Below, in pieces: positions 32,744 through 41,910 of a stretch of 64,000 bases of DNA. Where the stretch lies: assembly GCF_008039565.1 (NCBI RefSeq), contig NZ_VDUX01000002.1:496001-560000 (forward strand). The letters run 5' to 3'. The DNA is from Aeromicrobium terrae. Its GTDB lineage: Bacteria > Actinomycetota > Actinomycetes > Propionibacteriales > Nocardioidaceae. How positions within the stretch are numbered: the stretch's first letter is position 1; every line of letters starts with the position of its first letter. A program made the translations under genes and the position numbers. Below the pieces are notes generated by a model. That model was given only the letters and a program-made list of their open reading frames with translations, was not told the DNA's origin and searched no databases.

Positions 32744-33001
32744 TCAGCCGCCCGCGAACGGCGGCAGCAGCTCGACGACGTCGCCGTCGGCGAGCGTGAC
32801 GTCGGCCGGCTCCCGGGCACCGACGGGGACCTCGGAGACGAGGATCGAGCAGATGTCGAGGACGTCGGAGAAGCGGTCGCTGTCGGCATGCCGGGACCGG
32901 ATCTCCGTGAGCAGGTCGGCCAGCGTCGCCGCCTCGACCTGCTCGTCGGCGACTCCGGCGGCTGCCCGAATGGCGGCCCAGTAGCGCACGGTCACCGTCA
33001 T
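32744..33001 (-). CDS. moaD: MoaD/ThiS-family sulfur-carrier protein
   Basis: An 85-residue ubiquitin-like protein starting [16 protein letters not shown] and ending in LLPPFAGG, with the C-terminal Gly-Gly that is thiocarboxylated. MoaD carries sulfur for molybdopterin synthase; a general thiocarrier for cysteine synthesis (CysO type) is possible, given the sulfur genes around it. It is divergent from glnR, with only about 50 bases between them. Confidence 0.87.
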   Translation of the reverse strand: MTVTVRYWAAIRAAAGVADEQVEAATLADLLTEIRSRHADSDRFSDVLDICSILVSEVPVGAREPADVTLADGDVVELLPPFAGG

Positions 33002-33052
33002 GTCCCGTATTCTGGGTCACGCCCCGCGGCCCAGGACACCCGGAGGTTCCCT

Positions 33053-33769
33053 GTGTCCCATCTCTTGCTCCTCACCCGGAGCACGCAGTCGTCGGTCGAA
33101 GTGCTGCCCGCGCTCGCGTTGCTGCCGCACCACGTGAAGATCCTTCCGGCGGAGGCCAGCGCGCTGATCGACGCCCCGCAGGCGGACGCCGTGCTCGTCG
33201 ACGGACGGCACGACCTCGCGCAGGTCCGCAGCCTCACGCGGGTCATCCGGACCACCGGCATCGAGTGCCCGCTCATCCTGATCCTCACCGAGGGCGGCCT
33301 GGCCGTCGCCGCGTCCGACTGGGGCATGGACGACGTCATCCTGACCACCGCCGGCCCGGCCGAGCTCGAGGCCCGGCTGCGACTCGGCATCGGCCGCGTG
33401 GCCGCCGCGCTCGAGGGTGATGACGAGAGCCACGTGATCTCCTCCAGCGGCCTGGTCGTGGACGAGTCCACCTACACCGCGAAGCTGGAGAACCGCACGC
33501 TCGACCTCACGTTCAAGGAGTTCGAGCTGGTCAAGTTCCTCGCGCAGCACCCGGGCCGGGTCTTCACCCGCCAGCAGCTGCTGCAGGAGGTCTGGGGCTA
33601 CGACTACTTCGGCGGCACGCGCACCGTCGACGTCCACGTGCGTCGGCTGCGGGCCAAGCTCGGCGCCGAGCACGAGACGCTCATCGGCACGGTGCGCAAC
33701 GTCGGCTACCGGTTCGTCGCCGCCACCGAGTCGCACGACGAGGCCGACGCCGAGCGCGCTGACGCGTGA
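33053..33769 (+). CDS. glnR: GlnR, global nitrogen response regulator
   Basis: A 238-residue OmpR-type protein nearly identical in pattern to actinomycete Gln[28 protein letters not shown], the unpaired receiver Asp50 in VLVDGRHDL, and the winged-helix domain [55 protein letters not shown]. It is an orphan regulator without a neighbouring kinase, and its receiver lacks the usual acid pocket. GlnR controls glnA, amtB and other nitrogen genes. I chose the GTG giving MSHLLLL. It overlaps the next gene by GTGA. Confidence 0.94.
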   Translation: MSHLLLLTRSTQSSVEVLPALALLPHHVKILPAEASALIDAPQADAVLVDGRHDLAQVRSLTRVIRTTGIECPLILILTEGGLAVAASDWGMDDVILTTAGPAELEARLRLGIGRVAAALEGDDESHVISSSGLVVDESTYTAKLENRTLDLTFKEFELVKFLAQHPGRVFTRQQLLQEVWGYDYFGGTRTVDVHVRRLRAKLGAEHETLIGTVRNVGYRFVAATESHDEADAERADA

Positions 33770-35184
33770 GCCGCCCCTCCGTCCACGAGCTGCTCGACGC
33801 GGTCCTCGACCCCGACTCGTTCACGTCGTGGGACGAGCCCATCGACGTCAGCCACCACCCCGACGAGTACCGCGCGGCGCTGGAGGCGGCGGCCGAGCGG
33901 GCCGGCACTGACGAGTCGATCATCACCGGCCGCGGCGCGGTGCGCGGGCGGCCGGTCGCGGTGGTGGCGAACGAGTTCGGGTTCCTCGCCGGGTCCATCG
34001 GCACTGCGGCCGCCGACCGGATCGTCGCCGCCGTCCGGCGCGCGACGGCCGAGGGCATCCCGGTGCTGGCGACGACGGCGTCGGGCGGCACCCGCATGCA
34101 GGAGGGCACGGCGGCTTTCGTGCGGATGGTCGACATCTCCCGCGCGCTGATGGACCACCGCGCCGCTGGCCTGCCGTACCTCGTGCACCTGCGGCACCCC
34201 ACCACCGGCGGAGTGTTCGCGTCGTGGGGGTCGCTCGGGCACATCACCGTCGCGGAGCCGGGAGCGCTGATAGGGTTCCTCGGGCCCAAGGTGTACGAGC
34301 TGTTGGAGAACCGGCCGTTCCCCGAGGGCGTGCAGACCAGCGAGAACCTCGAGCGCCGCGGCATCATCGACGCCGTCGTGCTGACCGACGAGCTGCCGTC
34401 GATGGTGGACCGGGCGCTCGGCCTGCTGGTCGACCCGCCGACCCCGTCCACCCGGGAGCGGCGCAACGGCGACATCGCGCGTCGGCACACGGCCTGGGAG
34501 TCGATCGAGATCACCCGGTCCGCCGAGCGCGCGGGTGTCCGCGAGCTGCTCCGGCACGGCAGCGACTCCACCGTCCGGCTGCAGGGCACCGACGAGGGCG
34601 AGCGCGACTCCGCCATGCTCGTCGCCCTCGCCCGGCTCGACGGCGTGCCGTGCGTCGTCGTCGGCCAGGACCGCACCACCCAGACCCCGGCCACCCCGAT
34701 GGGCCCGGCCGCGCTGCGCGAGGCCCGCCGCGGGATGCGGCTGGCCAACGAGCTCGGACTGCCGCTCGTCTCGGTCGTCGACACCCCTGGTGCGGAGCTC
34801 TCCCCCGCGGCCGAGGAGGGCGCCGTCGCGGGCGAGATCGCCCGGTGCATCGGCTCGATGGCCACCATGTCCGTGCCCACGGTGTCCGTGCTGCTCGGGC
34901 AGGGCTGCGGCGGCGGGGCTCTGGCGCTGCTCCCGGCCGACGTCGTGGTGGCCGCCGAGAACGCCTGGCTGTCGCCGCTGCCCCCGGAGGGTGCGAGCGC
35001 GATCGTCCACGGCGATGTCGAGCACGCGGCAGAGATGGCCGAGCAGCAGCGCGTCGGCGCGATCGACCTGCACGAGAACGGCACCGTGCACCACCTGGTG
35101 CCCGAGCCGGAGGGCGACACGTCGGAGGCCTTCGCCGCGGCGGTCGCGGCCGAGATCGGGGCGCGACTGAGGGCGTTGTCATGA
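33766..35184 (+). CDS. Fused AccD/AccA-type acyl-CoA carboxyltransferase (AccD3-like)
   Basis: A 472-residue carboxyltransferase with both halves: the beta-like part ([52 protein letters not shown]) and the alpha-like part ([60 protein letters not shown]). It lacks the zinc ribbon of E. coli AccD, as in M. tuberculosis AccD3. It transfers carboxyl groups to acetyl-CoA or a related acyl-CoA for fatty-acid synthesis; the biotin partner is elsewhere. It is translationally coupled to glnR before and mshD after. Confidence 0.88.
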   Translation: MSRPSVHELLDAVLDPDSFTSWDEPIDVSHHPDEYRAALEAAAERAGTDESIITGRGAVRGRPVAVVANEFGFLAGSIGTAAADRIVAAVRRATAEGIPVLATTASGGTRMQEGTAAFVRMVDISRALMDHRAAGLPYLVHLRHPTTGGVFASWGSLGHITVAEPGALIGFLGPKVYELLENRPFPEGVQTSENLERRGIIDAVVLTDELPSMVDRALGLLVDPPTPSTRERRNGDIARRHTAWESIEITRSAERAGVRELLRHGSDSTVRLQGTDEGERDSAMLVALARLDGVPCVVVGQDRTTQTPATPMGPAALREARRGMRLANELGLPLVSVVDTPGAELSPAAEEGAVAGEIARCIGSMATMSVPTVSVLLGQGCGGGALALLPADVVVAAENAWLSPLPPEGASAIVHGDVEHAAEMAEQQRVGAIDLHENGTVHHLVPEPEGDTSEAFAAAVAAEIGARLRALS

Positions 35185-36005
35185 CGCTCCTCTCGATCGC
35201 CGACCGGGCTCGAGCCGTCGACGGCGTCGACCCGCTGAACGAGGCGAGCCGGCTCGCGATCGACGCCGGCAGCGCCGGGCGCGTGCACGTCGCGGTCAAG
35301 GACGCGGGCCATGTGGTGGCCGCGGCCTACGCCGACGGCACGGCCCCGGTCGAGGTGGTGGTCGACCCGGACCATCGCCGGCAGGGACACGGCGGGGCGC
35401 TGGTGCGGCGGCTCGTCGAGTCCGGTGAGACGCAGTTCTGGGCGCACGGCGACCTGCCGGCGGCCCAGGCGCTCGCTGCGTCGGCGGGTCTGAGCGCGGT
35501 GCGCACGCTGCTGGTGTTGCGACTGGAGCTCGACGACTCACCGACTCCCGAGGTGGTGCCAGACGGCATCACCCTGCGGACGTTCGAGCCGGACGACGTC
35601 GACGCTGTCGTTCGCGTCAACGGCCGCGCCTTCGCGTCGCACCCCGAGCAGGGAGCGATGGACCGCGCCGACTTCGAGCGCCGGGCCGCGTCCGACTGGT
35701 TCGACCCGGCCGGTCTCTTCATCGCCGTGCGAGACGGTGAGGTCGTCGGGTTCCACTGGACCAAGGTGGAGGACGGGATCGGCGAGGTCTACGTCGTCGG
35801 CGTCGACCCGAGCGAGCAGGGCAGCGGCCTCGGCACCGCCCTCACCGCCCGCGGCGTCCGGCACCTGTACGACCAGGGCCTCCGCGTCGTCGACCTCTAC
35901 GTGGAGGGCGACAACGACCCGGCCCTCGCCGTCTACCGCCGCCTCGGCTTCACCGAGCACGCCCGCGACGTCCTCTACGCCGACGAGAGAGTTCCGGCCC
36001 CCTGA
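35181..36005 (+). CDS. mshD: Mycothiol synthase
   Basis: A 274-residue protein with two GNAT domains, each with its acetyl-CoA motif: VDPDHRRQGHGGALV and VGVDPSEQGSGLGTALTARGVRHLYDQGL. The C-terminal EGDNDPALAVYRRLGFTEHARDVLYA is diagnostic of MshD, which acetylates the cysteine of Cys-GlcN-Ins to finish mycothiol. It starts at ATG overlapping the carboxyltransferase stop. Its last codons (DERVPAP) and stop are formed by the first copy of a 22-bp repeat array. Confidence 0.94.
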   Translation: MTLLSIADRARAVDGVDPLNEASRLAIDAGSAGRVHVAVKDAGHVVAAAYADGTAPVEVVVDPDHRRQGHGGALVRRLVESGETQFWAHGDLPAAQALAASAGLSAVRTLLVLRLELDDSPTPEVVPDGITLRTFEPDDVDAVVRVNGRAFASHPEQGAMDRADFERRAASDWFDPAGLFIAVRDGEVVGFHWTKVEDGIGEVYVVGVDPSEQGSGLGTALTARGVRHLYDQGLRVVDLYVEGDNDPALAVYRRLGFTEHARDVLYADERVPAP

Positions 36006-36172
36006 CGAGAGAGTTCCGGCCCCCTGACGAGAGAGTTCCGGCCCCCTGACGAGAGAGTTCCGGCGGTGGGATCCTCTCGTCACCGGGCCTGAATCCTCTC
36101 CTCAGCGGGCCGGGATCCTCTCCTCACCGGGCCGGGATCCTCTCGTCAGCGGGCCGGAATTCTCTCGTCAGC
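35982..36172. repeat. Head-to-head array of 22-bp repeats
   Basis: Three complete copies plus one partial copy (35982-36063) of a unit starting GACGAGAGAGTTCCGG with a C-rich tail run in one direction. They are followed by about five diverged copies (ATCCTCTCGTCA type) in the opposite direction to about 36172, with the same 22-base period. The two blocks are inverted copies and could fold into a giant hairpin. The array forms the end of mshD and reaches almost to the convergent gene stop, so it could be a bidirectional terminator or a variable-number repeat locus. Confidence 0.85.
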
Positions 36173-36181
36173 GGGGGGACC

Positions 36182-37216
36182 TCAGCAGGAGGCGAAGAGG
36201 ACGGGACCGACGCCGGTCATGAAGACGTCCGTGTCGGGGTCGTGGTCGAAGGCCATCCGCACCGTGCTGTCCTCGACGCGCACGTCCGCGTCCCGGAGGG
36301 TCTCCGAGATCCGCCCCTGGCGTCCGATGAAGGGGCCGGACGCCAGCTCCTCGCGCACCGACGCCTGGTCCGACGCCGTGGCCGGCGACCCGAACGTCAT
36401 CACGAACACCACGCGCTGGGCACCGAAGCCCGACCCACCCTCGTCGCGCAGGGCCCGGCCGCTGAAGACGTACGGACGCAGCGAACCCGCCCGCTGCACG
36501 GCCGTCCGCGCCTGCTGCTCGGCGTCCGGGTCGTTCGCCACGGCGGAGTCCTTGCAGCCGTCGCGGCCGGACTGCAGGAGCACGGTGTCGTGGCCGGCGA
36601 GCGCCTGGGCCGTGTCCCTCGCGGCGCGGACGCCGGCGAGCGAGCCGGTGTCGCCGTCGATCACCTTCAGCACCTTGTGCGCCGGGGCCGGCGCGCTGGT
36701 CAGCACCACCAGACGTTTCCGGGGCACCAGTGCGACGACCGCCTCGAGATCGGTCAGCCCCTTGCCCACGAGCTCGTCCTCGGGGACCGTCCACAGCCGG
36801 CCGTCCTGCGTGTAGCCGCTCGACCTGAGCTTCGTGCGGACGTCGGCGAAGGACACGGACCGGCTCAGCCGGACGGTCGCGTGGTCGGCCTGGTTCGTCT
36901 GGGCGTAGACCTCCCAGTCGACGTCGGACAGGGACCAGCCCAGCACGTCGTCGAGCACGTCGGCCTGCTCCGCGATGACCGACCGGGTAGCGAGGTCGCG
37001 CGGCGTGGCCTCGTCGACGCCCACGCCCGTGCGGATCGACGCCCAGTCGGTGAACCCGACGGTCCGGACGTCGACGGGCAGGGTGTCGAGCGCGGCGGTG
37101 AGGTCCGGGCGCGCGTCCGCGTCGACCACGCGCGCGGAGGACCAGCCGAGGCCGAGTGCCGCGGCGATGACGACGACGGCGGCCACACCGGAGACTCTCG
37201 GTCGCGGGAGGTGCAC
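36182..37216 (-). CDS. Secreted or membrane-anchored hypothetical protein
   Basis: A 344-residue protein starting with GTG (MHLPRPRVSG), one hydrophobic signal/anchor (about 8-28) and a large extracytoplasmic region with no motif I recognise. Two Cys (GRDGCKDS and the final C) may pair. Part of the sequence (VRTVGFTDWASIRTG...VIDGDTGSLAGVRAARDTAQALAGHDTVLLQSG) resembles actinobacterial lipoprotein-like hypothetical proteins. It is divergent from mutT1 by 18 bases and ends beside the 22-bp repeat array. Confidence 0.72.
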   Translation of the reverse strand: MHLPRPRVSGVAAVVVIAAALGLGWSSARVVDADARPDLTAALDTLPVDVRTVGFTDWASIRTGVGVDEATPRDLATRSVIAEQADVLDDVLGWSLSDVDWEVYAQTNQADHATVRLSRSVSFADVRTKLRSSGYTQDGRLWTVPEDELVGKGLTDLEAVVALVPRKRLVVLTSAPAPAHKVLKVIDGDTGSLAGVRAARDTAQALAGHDTVLLQSGRDGCKDSAVANDPDAEQQARTAVQRAGSLRPYVFSGRALRDEGGSGFGAQRVVFVMTFGSPATASDQASVREELASGPFIGRQGRISETLRDADVRVEDSTVRMAFDHDPDTDVFMTGVGPVLFASC

Positions 37217-37234
37217 CAGGGAACAATACGACCC

Positions 37235-38110
37235 ATGGCACGGGAACGGCTGACGACAGCCGCCGGCGGCGTGGTCTGGCGGCCGCGCCCCGACCACGAG
37301 TCGCGCGTCGAGGTCCTGCTCGTGCACCGCTCCGGCTACGAGGATTGGACGTTCCCGAAGGGCAAGCCGGACGAGGACGAGGACCTCGCCGTCACGGCCG
37401 TTCGCGAGATCGCCGAGGAGACCGGGCTGCGCGTCCGGCTCGGCCACCCGCTCCCCGACGTCACGTACGCGATCTCGTCCGGCCCGAAGCGGGTCAGCTA
37501 CTGGTGCGCACGCACGGTCGGGACCCCGGCCGCGTTCGAGGCGAACGACGAGGTCGACGAGGTGCGCTGGGTCGAGCCCAGCGACGCCCGCGGCCTGCTC
37601 ACGTACCAGCACGACGTCGAGCTGCTCGAGGCCTTCCGCACCCTCCGCGACGCGAAGGGGCACACGACCCGCACGCTCGTGGTGCTGCGGCACGCGCAGG
37701 CGGAGGCGCCCGGGCCGCGCGCCGACCTGGAACGACCCCTGACGGTGCACGGCGCGGCCCGGGCCGACGAGCTCGTCGCCCTGCTCGGCGCCTATGGCGT
37801 CGGCCGTGTCGTCAGCAGTCCGGCGGCGCGCTGCGTCCAGACCGTGGATCCCTACACCACAGCGATGGGAGAGGTCCTCGAGATCGACGACCGGTTGGCG
37901 GAGGGGACACGGCCGTCGGAGGTCCAGCGGTGCGTCGCTTCCCTGCTCGAGCAGGAGGAGCCCGCCGTGCTGTGCACCCACCTGCCGACCATGCCGTGGG
38001 TGTTCGAGGCGCTGGGTCTGGAGACCCCCGCGCTGTCGCCCGGGGAAGGCGTCGTGGTGCACCACCGGAACGGCGCCGTGATGGCGGCCGAGCCCCTCGG
38101 GCGCGCCTGA
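37235..38110 (+). CDS. mutT1: MutT1-type Nudix hydrolase with histidine phosphatase domain
   Basis: A 291-residue two-domain protein. Residues about 1-140 are a Nudix domain with FPKGKPDEDEDLAVTAVREIAEETGL (Nudix box). Residues about 148-290 are a histidine phosphatase domain with VLRHAQAE replacing the RHG core, plus VVSSPAARCVQTVDPY and CTHLP. This is the architecture of mycobacterial MutT1, which breaks down 8-oxo-dGTP and Ap4A. The ATG follows the shared promoter gap with the divergent gene. Confidence 0.9.
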   Translation: MARERLTTAAGGVVWRPRPDHESRVEVLLVHRSGYEDWTFPKGKPDEDEDLAVTAVREIAEETGLRVRLGHPLPDVTYAISSGPKRVSYWCARTVGTPAAFEANDEVDEVRWVEPSDARGLLTYQHDVELLEAFRTLRDAKGHTTRTLVVLRHAQAEAPGPRADLERPLTVHGAARADELVALLGAYGVGRVVSSPAARCVQTVDPYTTAMGEVLEIDDRLAEGTRPSEVQRCVASLLEQEEPAVLCTHLPTMPWVFEALGLETPALSPGEGVVVHHRNGAVMAAEPLGRA

Positions 38111-38131
38111 CGTCCAGCCCCTGACCTGCAC

Positions 38132-38160
38132 GTTCCGCCATCGTTCACCCGGCGTTCACC
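38132..38160 (+). promoter_or_regulatory. PHO box (PhoP binding site) upstream of pstS
   Basis: Three direct repeat units GTTCCGC, GTTCACC and GTTCACC at 38132, 38143 and 38154 have an exact 11-base period with four-base spacers, the Streptomyces/Mycobacterium PHO box. A -10-like TAGCGT (38192-38197) lies seven bases before the pstS ATG, about 30 bases downstream of the box. Confidence 0.82.
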
Positions 38161-38204
38161 GTGGGCCCGGCCGCGGTACACCCACGCTCCCTAGCGTCCG
38201 AGCC

Positions 38205-39299
38205 ATGAAGACAACGAAGCTGCGCATGACCGCCCCTGCGGTCGCCGCGCTCACCCTGGTCCTCGGCCTCAGCGCCTGCGGCGCCGCCAACGAGGACCCC
38301 TCCGACGGATCCGCCTCCGGTGGCCTCTCCGGCACCCTGAACGCCGGCGGGTCCAGCGCCCAGGAGTCGGCGGTCGCCGCCTGGAAGAAGGCGTTCCAGA
38401 CCACCAACCCCGAGACCACCGTGAACTACGACCCCGTGGGGTCCGGCGGTGGCCGCGAGCAGTTCCTCTCCGGCGGGCTCGACCTGGCCGGCTCCGACGC
38501 GTACCTCGACGACGAGGAGCTCGCGAAGGCCAAGGACCGCTGCTCCGGTGACGTCGTCGAGGTGCCGACCTACGTCAGCCCGATCGCCGTCGTGTTCAAC
38601 CTGCCCGGCGTCGACGAGCTGAACCTGTCGCCCAAGACGATCGGCGGCATCTTCCAGGGCACCATCACGACCTGGGACGACGACGCCATCAAGGCCGACA
38701 ACCCGGACGCGACGCTGCCGAGCTCGAAGATCACGCCGGTGCACCGCTCCGACGACTCGGGCACGACGAAGAATTTCACCGACTACCTCGACCAGGCGTC
38801 CGACGGCGCGTGGAAGGGCGGCGTCGTGGAGACGTGGCCGATCAAGGGCGGCGAGGGCGCCGAGGGCACCTCGGGCGTCATCTCCGCGGTCAAGGGCGGC
38901 AAGGGCACGATCGGCTACGCCGACGAGAGCCAGGCCGGCGACCTCGGGACCGCGGCCGTGAAGGTGGGCGACTCGTTCACCAAGGTCAGCCCGGAGGCGG
39001 CGTCGAAGGTGCTCGACGCGTCGACGCCGGTCGCCGGTCGCGCCGCGACGGACATCGCCATCGAGGTCGACCGCAAGGTCACCGAGGCAGGCGTGTACCC
39101 GATCGTCCTGGTCTCGTACCAGATCGCCTGCCAGACCTACGACGACCAGGCCAAGGCCGAGCTCGTCAAGTCCTGGCTGACGTACGTGACCAGCACCGAC
39201 GGCCAGGCTGCCGCCGCCAAGGACGCCGGCTCCGCGCCGCTGTCCAGCGCGGTCGGCGAGAAGGTCGCCGCGGTCGTCGAGACGATCAAGGCCTCCTGA
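38205..39299 (+). CDS. pstS: Phosphate ABC transporter substrate-binding lipoprotein
   Basis: A 364-residue lipoprotein: signal peptide ending in the lipobox LSACG (Cys25), a short Gly/Ser linker and a periplasmic-binding fold. NAGGSSAQESAV, VNYDPVGSGGGREQFLSGG, SDAYLDDEEL and VHRSDDSGTTKNFTDYL contact phosphate. It captures phosphate outside the cell for PstCAB. The PHO box upstream shows control by PhoR-PhoP under phosphate limitation. Confidence 0.95.
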   Translation: MKTTKLRMTAPAVAALTLVLGLSACGAANEDPSDGSASGGLSGTLNAGGSSAQESAVAAWKKAFQTTNPETTVNYDPVGSGGGREQFLSGGLDLAGSDAYLDDEELAKAKDRCSGDVVEVPTYVSPIAVVFNLPGVDELNLSPKTIGGIFQGTITTWDDDAIKADNPDATLPSSKITPVHRSDDSGTTKNFTDYLDQASDGAWKGGVVETWPIKGGEGAEGTSGVISAVKGGKGTIGYADESQAGDLGTAAVKVGDSFTKVSPEAASKVLDASTPVAGRAATDIAIEVDRKVTEAGVYPIVLVSYQIACQTYDDQAKAELVKSWLTYVTSTDGQAAAAKDAGSAPLSSAVGEKVAAVVETIKAS

Positions 39300-39303
39300 C
39301 CCA

Positions 39304-40242
39304 GTGACAGTCGTCGAAGTCTCGCGACACCCGGTCCGCCGCCTCGGCGACCGGGTGTTCGCGGGGGCGTCCACCGGAGCGGCCATCACCATCCTGGCGA
39401 CGCTCGCGGGCGTCGCGATCTTCCTCACCGTGGAGGGTGTGCCCGGCATCCTCGCCTCGCCCGACGAGGTGAAGAGCGGCGAGTCGTTCCTTCCCTACGT
39501 CGGACCCCTGGTCTTCGGCACTCTGCTGGCCGCGGCCATCGCCCTGGTGATCGCGGTGCCCGTGTCGATCGGCGTCGCCCTCTTCATCTCGCACTACGCG
39601 CCGCGCCGGCTGGCCGCGGTCATGGGCTACCTGATCGACCTGCTCGCCGCGGTGCCCAGCGTCGTCTACGGCCTGTGGGGCATCGGCTTCCTGGCCGGAA
39701 AGCTCGTGGCGCCCTACGGCTGGCTCGAGGAACACCTCGGCTTCCTGCCGTTCTTCGCCGGCCCCGCGTCCGCGACCGGCCGCACCATCCTGACCGTCGG
39801 CATCGTGCTCGCGGTGATGATCCTGCCGATCATGACGGCGATCTGCCGCGAGGTCTTCCTGCAGACGCCGCGCCTGCACGAGGAGGCCGCCCTGGCCCTC
39901 GGCGCGACGCGCTGGGAGATGGCGCGCCTCGCCGTGTTCCCGCACGCCCGCTCCGGCATCATCTCCGGCGCGATGCTCGGCCTCGGCCGCGCGCTCGGCG
40001 AGACCATGGCCGTCGCGATGGTGCTGTCGGCCTCCGGCGTCGTCTCCTGGAACCTCATCTCCAGCACGAACCCGAGCACCATCGCGGCCAACATCGCCCT
40101 GTCCTTCAAGGAAGCGAGCGGGCTGACCGTCAACGCGCTGGTCGCCAGCGGCCTGGTGCTGTTCGTGATCACGTTCGTCGTGAACGTCGCCGCCCGGCTG
40201 GTCGTGGACCGCCGCAAGGACTTCTCCGGAGCCGACGCATGA
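39304..40242 (+). CDS. pstC: Phosphate ABC transporter permease PstC
   Basis: A 312-residue permease with about six transmembrane helices and the binding-protein-dependent loop EEAALALGATRWEMARLAVFPHARSGIISGAMLGLGRALGETMAV. It pairs with PstA to form the channel. It starts at GTG four bases after pstS and overlaps pstA by ATGA. Confidence 0.95.
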   Translation: MTVVEVSRHPVRRLGDRVFAGASTGAAITILATLAGVAIFLTVEGVPGILASPDEVKSGESFLPYVGPLVFGTLLAAAIALVIAVPVSIGVALFISHYAPRRLAAVMGYLIDLLAAVPSVVYGLWGIGFLAGKLVAPYGWLEEHLGFLPFFAGPASATGRTILTVGIVLAVMILPIMTAICREVFLQTPRLHEEAALALGATRWEMARLAVFPHARSGIISGAMLGLGRALGETMAVAMVLSASGVVSWNLISSTNPSTIAANIALSFKEASGLTVNALVASGLVLFVITFVVNVAARLVVDRRKDFSGADA

Positions 40243-41120
40243 GCATCCTGCACACCCCGATGTGGCGGCGCCGTGCCGTCGACCGGCTGGCGACGGTCCT
40301 GGTGACCGGCGCGTTCGTCCTCGCGCTCTTCCCGTTGTTCAGCATCCTCTGGACGGTCGTCTCCAAGGGCGCCCCGGCGCTGAGCCCGGAGTTCTTCACG
40401 TACTCGATGCGCAACGTCGTCGGCGAGGGCGGGGGCATCTACCACGCGCTCGTCGGCACGCTGCTCGTCACGGCCGCGGCCACGGTCATCTCCGTGCCGA
40501 TCGGCCTGCTGACCGCGATCTTCCTCGTCGAGTACGGCGAGGGTCGCCGGCTCGCCCGCTGGATCCGCTTCCTGGTCGACGTGATGACGGGCATCCCGTC
40601 GATCGTCGCGGGCCTGTTCGCCTACGCGCTGTTCGTCGTGTTCTTCGGCGAGGGCGTCCGGATGGGCTTCGGCGGTGCCGTCGCATTGTCGGTGCTGATG
40701 ATCCCGGTGGTGGTCCGGTCCTGCGAGGAGATGCTCAAGCTCGTGCCGAACGAGCTGCGCGAGGCCGCCTACGCGCTCGGCGTCCCGAAGTGGCGCACGG
40801 TGCTCAAGGTGGTGCTGCCGACGTCGATCGCCGGCATCGTCACCGGCATCACCCTCGCCATCGCCCGCGTCATCGGCGAGACGGCGCCGCTGCTCGTCAT
40901 CGCCGGGCTGTCCGACTCGGTGAACTTCGACCTGTTCCACGACCGCATGGCGACGCTCCCGGTGTTCGCCTACTCCGCGGTGAGCTCCCCGGGCGTCCCG
41001 CCCGGCCCGAGCATCGACCGCGCCTGGGGCGCGGCGCTGGTGCTGCTGCTGATCGTCATGCTGCTCAACCTCGTCGCCCGCCTCGTCTCACATCTGTTCT
41101 CGCCGAAGAGCGAGAGGTAA
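40239..41120 (+). CDS. pstA: Phosphate ABC transporter permease PstA
   Basis: A 293-residue permease with about six transmembrane helices and the EAA loop [46 protein letters not shown]. The ATG overlaps the pstC stop. It forms the phosphate channel with PstC. Confidence 0.95.
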   Translation: MSILHTPMWRRRAVDRLATVLVTGAFVLALFPLFSILWTVVSKGAPALSPEFFTYSMRNVVGEGGGIYHALVGTLLVTAAATVISVPIGLLTAIFLVEYGEGRRLARWIRFLVDVMTGIPSIVAGLFAYALFVVFFGEGVRMGFGGAVALSVLMIPVVVRSCEEMLKLVPNELREAAYALGVPKWRTVLKVVLPTSIAGIVTGITLAIARVIGETAPLLVIAGLSDSVNFDLFHDRMATLPVFAYSAVSSPGVPPGPSIDRAWGAALVLLLIVMLLNLVARLVSHLFSPKSER

Positions 41121-41130
41121 GGAGCCCACC

Positions 41131-41910
41131 ATGGCCACCAGCATCGACGTCAGCGACCTGAACATCTACTACGGCGACTTCCTCGCGGTGGAGGGCGTGA
41201 CGATCCCGATCGCCGCGCGCTCGGTGACCGCGTTCATCGGCCCGTCCGGCTGCGGCAAGTCGACGTTCCTGCGTTCGCTCAACCGCATGCACGAGGTCGT
41301 CCGCGGCGCCCGCGTCGAGGGCAAGGTGCTCGTCGACGGCGAGGACCTCTACGGCGACGACGTCGACCCGGTGGACGTCCGCCGGATGGTCGGCATGGTC
41401 TTCCAGCGCCCGAACCCGTTCCCGACGATGTCGATCTACGACAACGTCCTCGCCGGCCAGCGGCTCAACAGCAAGCGGATGAAGAAGACCGACGCCGACG
41501 ACGCCGTGGAGCGCGCCCTGCGCAGCGCCGGTCTGTGGGCCGAGGTGAAGGACCGCCTCGACCGTCCCGGCTCCGGGCTGTCCGGCGGTCAGCAGCAGCG
41601 GCTGTGCATCGCCCGCGCCATCTCGGTGGAGCCGGAGGTGCTGCTGATGGACGAGCCGTGCTCGGCCCTCGACCCGATCTCCACCATCGTCATCGAGGAC
41701 CTGATCCACGAGCTGAAGGCGCAGTACACGATCGTCATCGTCACCCACAACATGCAGCAGGCCGCCCGCGTCTCGGACACGACGGCGTTCTTCAACCTCG
41801 CCGGTGTCGGCATGCCCGGCCGTCTCGTGGAGCACGGCGCGACGGAGAAGATCTTCTCCAACCCGGACGAGTCCGCCACTGAGGCCTACATCCAAGGGCG
41901 TTTTGGTTAG
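41131..41910 (+). CDS. pstB: Phosphate ABC transporter ATPase PstB
   Basis: A 259-residue ATPase of usual PstB length: Walker [11 protein letters not shown]-loop [18 protein letters not shown], signature [14 protein letters not shown], Walker [14 protein letters not shown] and H-loop [14 protein letters not shown] Shine-Dalgarno AAGGAG precedes the ATG. Its stop overlaps the convergent pit gene by four bases. Confidence 0.96.
   Translation: MATSIDVSDLNIYYGDFLAVEGVTIPIAARSVTAFIGPSGCGKSTFLRSLNRMHEVVRGARVEGKVLVDGEDLYGDDVDPVDVRRMVGMVFQRPNPFPTMSIYDNVLAGQRLNSKRMKKTDADDAVERALRSAGLWAEVKDRLDRPGSGLSGGQQQRLCIARAISVEPEVLLMDEPCSALDPISTIVIEDLIHELKAQYTIVIVTHNMQQAARVSDTTAFFNLAGVGMPGRLVEHGATEKIFSNPDESATEAYIQGRFG

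Noticed and set aside
35982..36172. CRISPR array.
   Set aside because: Units are contiguous with no spacers, change direction in the middle, and no cas gene is near.
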